This document shows, piece after piece, positions 43,711 through 49,525 of a stretch of DNA of 49,525 nucleotides. The notes below the pieces were generated by a model. It did no database searches and was not told the origin of the DNA. It saw only the letters and a list, made by a program, of their open reading frames with translations. Made by a program: the position numbers and the translations under genes. Source of the DNA: Caulobacteraceae bacterium. GTDB taxonomy: Bacteria > Pseudomonadota > Alphaproteobacteria > Caulobacterales > Caulobacteraceae. The stretch lies in assembly GCA_947476325.1 (NCBI GenBank), contig CANJPZ010000018.1:1-49525 (forward strand). Direction: 5' to 3'. Within the stretch, counting starts at the first letter, position 1. Each line of letters opens with the position of its first letter.

Positions 43711-45684
43711 TTGAACAAAATTCCACTTCACACCGCCGTAGCGACCATGCTGCTCGCCCCAGCCCTGGCGTGGGCGCAAGATTCGCCGTCTTCGTACGGC
43801 GACGACATCACCCAGATCGACGCCCTGGTCATCTCGGCCAGTCGCGGCGACGCCATCCGGGAAGGCGACCTGGGCGCCTCGGTCACCCTGATCAGCCCAC
43901 AGCAAATGGAAGAACGCGGAACCCGCATCGTCTCGGACATCCTGCGCGATGTCCCCGGCGTCGCAGTCAATCGCGGCGGGCCTGTCGGCCAGTTTGACGA
44001 AGTTCGCCTGCGCGGCGGCGAGGGCAACCACACCTTGGTGCTGATCGACGGCGTCGACGCCAGCGATCCGTTCCAGGGCGAGTTCGACTTCTCGACACTT
44101 ACCGCCGATGACGGGGCCCGGATCGAAGTGCTGCGCGGCCAGCAGAGCTCGCTCTACGGCTCCCAGGCGATCGGCGGCGTGATCGCCTACATAACAGCAA
44201 CGGGCGCTGAGACGCCGGGCCTGAGCGGCCGATTTGAGGGCGGAACCGACGACACCATGGTCGCTGCAGTGCGCCAGGCGGGCGTCACGGGCGGTCTGGA
44301 CTACGCCCTGTCCGGGTCGGGCTTCACTACAGGCGGTCAACCCGGCGCGATCGGCGGCGTGCGCGACATGAGCTACGCCAACTACACGTTGGCCGGAAAA
44401 GCCGGATTGACCCTCTCCGACACCACGCGACTCAAAGCCGTAGTTCGGTACAGCGACGTGCGCACCGACGACCTGGCCGAAGACTTCGCGACCGATCCCT
44501 TCACTTTCCAGCCGGTGAACCCTGCGACCTACGGCCGCTTCATTGACGGTACGGGCGAGATCACCAATCGCGCCCTGATCGGCATGGTCCGTGGCGAAGC
44601 CGATTTCCTGGATGGCCACCTGAAAACCGCCGTGTCCGTGCAGGGCAATGATACCGAACGCAGGGTCTACGATCTTGGAGCCTTAAGCTACGGCAGCGAC
44701 GGCACACGCGGCCGCGCCTCGGTTGAAGCCACATACAGGTTCGGGGGTCAGGATTCGGCGCAATCCCTGACGCTCGCCATCGATGACAAGCGCGAGACCT
44801 ACCAGAACGTCGCGGTCGGAACGCCCGGCCCCGGCAACGACAAGCACGTGTTGGGCAACATCGGCTACGTCGCGGAGTATGAAGGCCTGCTCGGCGGGCA
44901 TCTGGGGATCGGCGGCGCTGTTCGCCACGACCAGAACAACCGCTTCAAGAACGCCGACACCTATCGGGCCCAGGTCAGCTACAGCCTGGACAATGGTCTT
45001 CGGATGCGGGCGGCGACCGGCACGGGCCTGACGGCGCCGACCAATTTCGAACTATTCGGCTTTGATCCGACAAGTTTCGTCGGCAATCCGAACCTCAGGC
45101 CTGAAACCTCTCGCGGCTGGGAGGCGGGTCTGGACTATTCGCCGGCCAGCCACCGTTACGCCTTTGGACTGACCTGGTTCGATAGCGAACTGAAGGACGA
45201 GATATTCACCGCCTTCCTGCCGGGCTTCCTGTCGACCCCGCAGAATCGCGCCCGCGTCTCGACCCAGCGCGGCGCCGAAGTCTGGGCCTCGGTCCGCCTC
45301 ACCGGCAGCCTGAACGGCTATGCCACCTGGACCCGCATGAAAGCCCAGGAAGGGGCCGGCCAGCCGGAAATCAGGCGGCCGGACAATATGGGCAGCGTAA
45401 ACCTGACCTGGCGTCCGGACACGGCCAGGACCTCGGCTACCCTGACGGTCCGATATACGGGTCAGTTCCGGGATTTCGACTTTACCAACACCAATGCCTT
45501 CCCCTCGCCGCGACGCGTGATGCCGGCTTTTACGCTGGTGAACCTCACGGTCAGCCACAAGCTGCAGGGCAAGGCCGAGATCTTAATCCGGGTGGATAAC
45601 CTGGCGGACGAGCACTATCATGAGCAATATACAGCCCGCAGCCTAGGCCGTAGCGCCGTCGTGGGCGTCAGGAAGGGCTTTTAG
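43711..45684 (+). CDS. btuB: Vitamin B12 TonB-dependent outer-membrane receptor
   Basis: The start is TTG at 43711, 8 bases after GGAG. A signal peptide follows (MNKIPLHTAVATMLLAPALAWAQ). The 657-residue protein has a TonB-box-like IDALVISASRGD. The plug carries LIDGVDASDPFQGEFDFSTL and IEVLRGQQSSLYGSQAIGG; the SSLYGSxAIGG form is typical of BtuB. The barrel ends VGVRKGF with terminal Phe. Size and motifs fit BtuB, and the riboswitch plus downstream BtuFCD-like genes make B12 or another corrinoid the likely ligand. It is first in a four-gene operon. Confidence 0.92.
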   Translation: MNKIPLHTAVATMLLAPALAWAQDSPSSYGDDITQIDALVISASRGDAIREGDLGASVTLISPQQMEERGTRIVSDILRDVPGVAVNRGGPVGQFDEVRLRGGEGNHTLVLIDGVDASDPFQGEFDFSTLTADDGARIEVLRGQQSSLYGSQAIGGVIAYITATGAETPGLSGRFEGGTDDTMVAAVRQAGVTGGLDYALSGSGFTTGGQPGAIGGVRDMSYANYTLAGKAGLTLSDTTRLKAVVRYSDVRTDDLAEDFATDPFTFQPVNPATYGRFIDGTGEITNRALIGMVRGEADFLDGHLKTAVSVQGNDTERRVYDLGALSYGSDGTRGRASVEATYRFGGQDSAQSLTLAIDDKRETYQNVAVGTPGPGNDKHVLGNIGYVAEYEGLLGGHLGIGGAVRHDQNNRFKNADTYRAQVSYSLDNGLRMRAATGTGLTAPTNFELFGFDPTSFVGNPNLRPETSRGWEAGLDYSPASHRYAFGLTWFDSELKDEIFTAFLPGFLSTPQNRARVSTQRGAEVWASVRLTGSLNGYATWTRMKAQEGAGQPEIRRPDNMGSVNLTWRPDTARTSATLTVRYTGQFRDFDFTNTNAFPSPRRVMPAFTLVNLTVSHKLQGKAEILIRVDNLADEHYHEQYTARSLGRSAVVGVRKGF

Positions 45685-45686
45685 CG

Positions 45687-46544
45687 ATGGGACGCCGCGC
45701 CCTCTTCACGATCATGATCGGTGCGGCGGCGCTTTGCTGGACGCCATTGCCGGCGCTGTCGCAGGCCGCAAGGCCCTTGCGCATCATGTCTATGAACGAG
45801 TGCACCGACCTTATGGTCCTGCAGCTTGTCCCCAGGGCGCGGATCGCCTCTGTCACCTATCGGGCCCATGACGCGATCCAGAAGATTCAGCCGGGCCTGG
45901 ATGACGGCGTGCGCCTCAATCACGGCACGCCGGAAGAGATCGTGGCCCAGAGGCCGGACCTGATTATCGCCGGCGATTTTTCCACTGCGGTGACCCGGCG
46001 TCTGGCCCGCGCGTCGGGCGCGCCGCTGATCGAGGTGAAGAGCGCCGCGAGCTTCGACGACATCCGTCAGATCACGCGCCAGATCGGAGTTGCTGTCGGT
46101 GAGTCGCAGCGCGCCGAAGCCCTCATCGCCCAGATGGACAGGACCCTGGCGGACCTTGCCGCCAGCGCGCCGCCCAAGCCCTTCGTCGTCGCCGCCTGGA
46201 GCGGGGATTCGGTGCCCGGCCGAAAGACTCTGGCCAACGCCATCATCGAGGCGGCTGGCGCCGTCAACATTGCCTCACGCCTCGACAGCGAGCGCTACAG
46301 CAGCTTTGGCGTCGAGGAACTGCTGGCCGCGCGGCCTGATGTGCTGATGTACGCCGCCTCGTCAGCCGAACGGCCGTCGCTTACCGATCTGGGCGCCCAG
46401 AACCGGGTGCTGCGCGAGCGTTATGCCGGCCGCCGGATCACCTATCCGGAGACCCTGTACAACTGTGGCGTTCCCCAGTCCGCCAATGCGGCGCGTGACC
46501 TGCGCGCAGCCCTGAAAGCCGTCACCGTGAGCGCCGGGCGATGA
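45687..46544 (+). CDS. btuF: Corrinoid ABC transporter substrate-binding protein (BtuF-like)
   Basis: This is the periplasmic binding protein delivering B12 to the BtuCD importer. The 285-residue product has a signal peptide (MGRRALFTIMIGAAALCWTPLPALS) and a helical-backbone binding fold of the BtuF/FhuD class: MNECTDLMVLQLVP, GTPEEIVAQRPDLIIAGDF and the linker helix QITRQIGVAVGESQRAEALI. It starts 2 bases after btuB and overlaps the permease gene by 4 bases. The symbol is assigned from operon context plus fold; siderophore-type relatives look similar. Confidence 0.85.
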   Translation: MGRRALFTIMIGAAALCWTPLPALSQAARPLRIMSMNECTDLMVLQLVPRARIASVTYRAHDAIQKIQPGLDDGVRLNHGTPEEIVAQRPDLIIAGDFSTAVTRRLARASGAPLIEVKSAASFDDIRQITRQIGVAVGESQRAEALIAQMDRTLADLAASAPPKPFVVAAWSGDSVPGRKTLANAIIEAAGAVNIASRLDSERYSSFGVEELLAARPDVLMYAASSAERPSLTDLGAQNRVLRERYAGRRITYPETLYNCGVPQSANAARDLRAALKAVTVSAGR

Positions 46545-47530
46545 GGCGCGGCGGACAGCTTGTAGCAATCATCGTCCTGGCAGGTCTGGCGGCGACGGTC
46601 GCCTCGCTGCTGGCCGGCAAGGTGTGGCTCAGTCCGGCCGTCATCCTCGAGGGTCTCAGGACGCCCGGCGATCAGATGTCCGACCTGATCCTGCTGGGCC
46701 TGCGCCTGCCGCGCGCGATCCTGGCCATCCTGATCGGGGCCGCCCTGGGCCTGTCCGGCGCAGTGATGCAGGGCCTGACCCGCAACCCTCTGGCCGAACC
46801 GTCCCTGCTGGGCGTCTCGGGCGGCGCGTCCCTGGGCGCGGTGGTCGCCATCTATTTCGGACTGTCCGGCGCCTTTGCCTATGCGACCCCGATCCTTGGC
46901 CTGATCGGCGCGGTCGCCGCCGGATCGATAACCTTTGCGGTTGGCCGCGGCGGCGGCACCCTGACCCTTATCCTGGCGGGAACCGCCGTTTCGGCCCTGG
47001 CCGGGTCCGGCGTGGCCCTAGCGCTCAATTTCGCGCCGAGCCCCTATGCGGCGTTCGAAATCACGGTGTGGCTTCTGGGATCGCTGTCGGACCGCACCTG
47101 GGACCATGTGCTTCTGGCCGGACCCTTCATCGCGCTGGGCTGTGGCCTGCTGGTCTCCACCGCTCGCGCGCTCGACGCCCTGAGCCTGGGCGAGACCCAG
47201 GCGCGCAGCCTTGGCGTCGACCTCGAACGTACCCGACTGATCGCCCTGCTGGGCGCGGGACTGGCCGTTGGCGCCGCGACCTCGGTGGCCGGCGCCATCG
47301 GGTTCATCGGCCTGGTGGCCCCTCACCTGGTCCGGCCGTTCGTCGGCCATCAACCGAGCCGGACGCTGCTGCCCTCGGCTCTTGTGGGCGCCACCTTGCT
47401 CCTGACCGCCGATGTCGCCACCCGGCTGATCCCGACCGGGTCGGAAATTCGCCTGGGCGTCCTGACCAGCCTGATCGGCTTGCCGTTTTTCTTCTGGCTG
47501 GTGCTTCGAATGAAACGGGCCACGCCATGA
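46541..47530 (+). CDS. btuC: FecCD-type permease of the B12 importer (BtuC-like)
   Basis: The membrane subunit has about ten helices over 329 residues. Family stretches are LRLPRAILAILIGAALGLSGAVMQGLTRNPLAEPSLLGVSGG-like (abbreviated here as RLPRAILA, MQGLTRNPLA and LLGVSGG), SLGVDLERTR and GFIGLVAPHLVR with the coupling-helix GLVAPH. The start overlaps the btuF stop by 4 bases and its stop overlaps the ATPase start by 4 bases, so the operon is tightly coupled. Confidence 0.9.
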   Translation: MRRGGQLVAIIVLAGLAATVASLLAGKVWLSPAVILEGLRTPGDQMSDLILLGLRLPRAILAILIGAALGLSGAVMQGLTRNPLAEPSLLGVSGGASLGAVVAIYFGLSGAFAYATPILGLIGAVAAGSITFAVGRGGGTLTLILAGTAVSALAGSGVALALNFAPSPYAAFEITVWLLGSLSDRTWDHVLLAGPFIALGCGLLVSTARALDALSLGETQARSLGVDLERTRLIALLGAGLAVGAATSVAGAIGFIGLVAPHLVRPFVGHQPSRTLLPSALVGATLLLTADVATRLIPTGSEIRLGVLTSLIGLPFFFWLVLRMKRATP

Positions 47531-48300
47531 CTGCGATCACCGCTTCCACGCTGTCAGTCAGGCGCGCCGGCCGCGCGATCCTGAACGACGTGTCCCTGAC
47601 CGTCGAAGGCCACAGCTTCACCGCCGTGATCGGCGCCAACGGCGCCGGCAAGTCGACTTTGCTGCACTGTCTGGCCAGCCTGCTCAGGCCAGAGGCCGGC
47701 CAGATAACTCTCGACGGGCGCGCCATGGAAAAGTGGAAACCCGCGGACCTTGCCCGCGTTCGCGCCTTCGTGCCCCAGAACCCGAGGTGCGACTGGCCAA
47801 TCTCGGTTGAGCGTCTGGTGGCCCTGGGGCTGACGCCGGTGCTGCCGACCTTTGGCGGCATCCCGGACGCCATGAGCGTGCGGATCGCCACTGCTCTGGC
47901 GGCCTGCGACCTGACAGCCCAGAAGGGCCAGGCGGCGACCACCCTGTCTGGCGGCGAACTGGCCCGCGCCATGCTGGCCCGCGCCCTGGTGGGCGATCCG
48001 GCCATGCTGATTGTTGACGAGCCGACCACCGGCCTTGACCCCCGGCACGCCATCGACGCCATGGGCCGCCTCAAGGCGCTCGCCGCCGACGGGCGACTGG
48101 TGATCGCCGCCATCCACGATCTGACCCTGGCCGCCCGCTATTCCAGCGCCATCGTCGCCCTCAGCGAAGGCCGGATCATCGCCCATGGTCCGACGGATGA
48201 AGTCCTGACCCCCGACCTGATCCGCCGCGTCTTCGGCGTCGAGGCCAGGATCACTCGCTCGGCAGACGGGCCGCTGGTGGATTTGCTCGCCCCGGCCTGA
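47527..48300 (+). CDS. btuD: ATP-binding protein of the B12 importer (BtuD-like)
   Basis: The 257-residue ABC ATPase has Walker A GANGAGKST (near 40-48). The Q loop is FVPQNPRCDWPISVERLVALG, typical of the FepC/BtuD class. The signature is LSGGELARAMLARAL, Walker B MLIVDEPTTGLDPRH and the switch His in AAIHDLTLAARY. The start at 47527 overlaps the btuC stop. It completes btuB-F-C-D behind the riboswitch. No cobalamin synthesis gene is in the window, so the operon supports uptake. Confidence 0.9.
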   Translation: MTAITASTLSVRRAGRAILNDVSLTVEGHSFTAVIGANGAGKSTLLHCLASLLRPEAGQITLDGRAMEKWKPADLARVRAFVPQNPRCDWPISVERLVALGLTPVLPTFGGIPDAMSVRIATALAACDLTAQKGQAATTLSGGELARAMLARALVGDPAMLIVDEPTTGLDPRHAIDAMGRLKALAADGRLVIAAIHDLTLAARYSSAIVALSEGRIIAHGPTDEVLTPDLIRRVFGVEARITRSADGPLVDLLAPA

Positions 48301-48369
48301 ACGCTAGGGGCTTCGCACCCGCCGGCCGATCCGCCTATAGTCGCCACAACAGACCGGGAGACATTCAGC

Positions 48370-49197
48370 GTGGAATTTCAGGACATTCGCTACGCCGCGG
48401 CCAACGGCATCGGGGTGATCACCCTCGATCGCCCAGCCTACAAAAATGCCCAGAGCTATCGCATGCTCGACGAGATCGACGCGGCCTTCGATCTGGCTCA
48501 TGGCGATGAAGATGTGCGGGTGGTGCTGATCCGCGGCTCGGAGGGCGTGTTCTCCACCGGACACGATCTGGGCACCGCCGAGGGCATGGAATACCGGGCA
48601 GCGCTAGGCGCCAAGCCGGGAATCCAGACCTATGACCAGTTCAAGAAGTACAACCTCGACCTGCTGGTCAAATGGCGCAACTTTCCCAAGCCGACCATCG
48701 CCATGGTCGAGGGCTATTGCATCTATGCCGGCTGGATGCTGGCCGCGGCCATGGACATCGTGTTTGCCGAGGAAGAGGCGCATTTCCTGGGCGGGTTTGT
48801 CGAATACAACTGTATCCCCTGGGACATCGGGGTTCGCCGCGCCAAGGAACTGGTGTTCGAAAGCCGCTTCATCTCCGCCGCCGAGGCGGCCGACTACGGG
48901 CTGGTCAACCGGGTGCTGCCTCGCGCCGACCTCGAGCGCGAGACCTTCGCCTATGCCCGCCGCGTCGCCGAGAACAGTCCCGAAGCCCTGCGCATGGCCA
49001 AGATCCAGATGAACAAGGCCCAGGACGCACAAGGCTTCACCCAGGCGGTCGAAGACAGCCTGGGTGACTATGTGGCCATGATGTGGATGCCCGGCGGCGA
49101 GATGCGGGTCGAAGGCGTCAAGCGCCTGCTGACCGTTGACCTGGCGGTGCGCGGTCGCAAGGGCGAGCGCTTTGGCTTGAGCCCGAAAACCGGCTGA
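48370..49197 (+). CDS. Enoyl-CoA hydratase/isomerase family protein
   Basis: The start is GTG at 48370 after GGGAG. The 275-residue protein has the crotonase fold: GVITLDRPAYKNAQSYRMLDE-type opening, RGSEGVFSTGHDLG as first oxyanion-hole strand, and the CIYAGWMLAAAMDIVFAEEE helix as the second. Where hydratases have the catalytic Glu after the YDI/DI segment, the sequence reads HFLGGFVEYNCIPWD, so a classic hydratase pair is not obvious. Another crotonase reaction is possible. It is the last core-like gene before the tRNA fragment. Confidence 0.85.
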   Translation: MEFQDIRYAAANGIGVITLDRPAYKNAQSYRMLDEIDAAFDLAHGDEDVRVVLIRGSEGVFSTGHDLGTAEGMEYRAALGAKPGIQTYDQFKKYNLDLLVKWRNFPKPTIAMVEGYCIYAGWMLAAAMDIVFAEEEAHFLGGFVEYNCIPWDIGVRRAKELVFESRFISAAEAADYGLVNRVLPRADLERETFAYARRVAENSPEALRMAKIQMNKAQDAQGFTQAVEDSLGDYVAMMWMPGGEMRVEGVKRLLTVDLAVRGRKGERFGLSPKTG

Positions 49198-49204
49198 AGG
49201 GAAA

Positions 49205-49251
49205 TGGTGGACGCGACAGGGATTGAACCTGTGACCCCCTCGATGTCAACG
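49205..49251 (-). tRNA. 3' half of tRNA-Val(GAC), broken at the anticodon stem (probable att site)
   Basis: On the minus strand this reads from the last bases of the 5' anticodon stem through anticodon GAC (49245-49247). It includes the 3' anticodon stem CGAGG, a GGGTC variable loop, the T arm ACAGG/CCTGT with TTCAATC, acceptor strand CGCGTCC, A and CCA. Upstream of the anticodon loop the match to a tRNA stops: the D arm and the 5' acceptor strand are missing and AT-rich DNA follows. This is how one border of an island integrated at a tRNA gene looks. The full tRNA would lie at the other border. Confidence 0.75.
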
Positions 49252-49377
49252 TGAGGGTGATGCGGTTTCTTGGGATTTATGACGGCTCTCGCCTGTTCCA
49301 ATAAATACATTTTTCTACTATAAAACAGCGTGATATCGAATATTGATGCTTCTATCTGTTTCCGCCGGTACCGGTAA
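49252..49377. other. AT-rich junction DNA between the tRNA fragment and the IS
   Basis: About 125 bases with low GC, no ORF of note and no clear promoter. The composition break occurs exactly at the tRNA anticodon stem and contrasts with the neighbouring core gene. It probably belongs to the end of an integrated element later hit by the IS. Confidence 0.5.
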
Positions 49378-49525
49378 TGACGTGACCCCCTGAAACTCCT
49401 CCAGAAATAATTAGAGTCCGGCCCATGGAGAGAAGGGACGGACGGATGAGGAAATCGAGGTTTACCGAGGAGCAGATCATCGCGGTCCTGCGCGAGCAGG
49501 AGGCGGGTGTTGGGACGGCGGAGGT
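49378..49525 (+). mobile_element. Terminal part of an IS3-family insertion sequence (right copy)
   Basis: These bases are identical, in inverted orientation, to bases 1-148. They hold the element end TGACCCCCTGAAAC, a leader with GGACGG, and the first codons of OrfA. The rest lies outside the window. Two identical IS ends at the two window borders fit a contig that stops where an assembler met a repeated element. Confidence 0.8.
49446..49525 (+). CDS. IS3-family transposase OrfA, N-terminal fragment (runs off the window)
   Basis: The ATG at 49446 opens MRKSRFTEEQIIAVLREQE, the same start as in the left copy, and is still open at the window edge after 26 codons. IS3-family OrfA is the helix-turn-helix partner of the DDE transposase OrfAB. 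No defect is visible. Confidence 0.8.
   Translation, partial: MRKSRFTEEQIIAVLREQEAGVGTAE

Noticed and set aside
49231-49391. GTGACCCCCT occurs both in the tRNA-Val fragment (49231-49240) and at the IS terminus (49382-49391).
   Set aside because: Ten bases shared between a tRNA variable-loop region and an IS end is most likely chance; the tRNA bases are explained by the tRNA itself, and flanks differ.
1-49525. The whole window as a composite transposon, because identical IS ends lie at both borders.
   Set aside because: The cargo is 49 kb of core metabolic and regulatory genes; contig breakage at a repeated IS explains the ends better.
2373-49525. CRISPR arrays or retron/toxin-antitoxin style defence genes.
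   Set aside because: No regularly spaced repeats, reverse transcriptase or small paired toxin-antitoxin frames were seen anywhere in the window.

Overview
The window looks like a piece of an alphaproteobacterial chromosome of the Caulobacterales type (Caulobacter/Phenylobacterium/Brevundimonas relatives). Evidence: high GC, a gcrA cell-cycle regulator gene, a phoR-pstB-phoU-phoB cluster, many TonB-dependent receptors, fatty-acid oxidation genes and a TIGR02301-type protein. Placement below order level is not possible from sequence reading alone.

The two window ends are the same 148 bases in opposite orientation: the terminus and first codons of an IS3-family element. This suggests the window is a contig cut at insertion-sequence copies. 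Inside the left IS end lie about 370 bases of AT-rich DNA with a truncated ORF and a possible phage-terminase scrap. Inside the right IS end lie AT-rich DNA and the 3' half of a tRNA-Val(GAC) gene broken at the anticodon loop, as expected at the junction of a tRNA-integrated island. Between these junctions the content is mostly core-like.

Layout from left to right. Arginine synthesis: argD-argF (minus). A lipoprotein and an orphan ABC-2 permease (minus). gcrA (plus), convergent with an acyl-CoA dehydrogenase. Phosphate control (minus): phoR, a Pho-box array, pstB, phoU, phoB, with no pstC or pstA. A SemiSWEET sugar carrier and a Tat-exported phosphotriesterase-like hydrolase (plus). A beta-oxidation pair, FadB/J-like plus thiolase (plus). 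A class-C-like serine hydrolase, a 1539-residue TonB-dependent receptor with an N-terminal EF-hand pair, an acyl-CoA ligase and a second TonB-dependent receptor (minus). A lemA/TPM-domain operon, then two tandem paralogous exported GGSGG-motif hydrolase-like proteins (minus). thrB-rnhA and a MarR regulator (plus). NfeD with a paraslipin, and a TIGR02301-like protein (minus).

From 35.8 to 39.4 kb there is a tandemly duplicated two-gene membrane module, A1-B1-terminator-A2-B2-terminator. A good FNR/FixK-type box lies upstream of A1. Both A genes start with TTG, and the transmembrane histidines are conserved. I do not recognise a described function for it, and it is the best candidate here for an undescribed system. 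A possible role is a membrane-embedded, perhaps haem-b-binding, redox complex induced by low oxygen.

A transglutaminase-like protease, a Cu(I)-type P1B-ATPase with an N-terminal YHS domain and a cytochrome c'-like lipoprotein follow. Then comes a complete vitamin B12 uptake operon behind a cobalamin riboswitch (btuB, btuF-, btuC- and btuD-like genes). An enoyl-CoA hydratase-family gene precedes the tRNA fragment and the right IS end.
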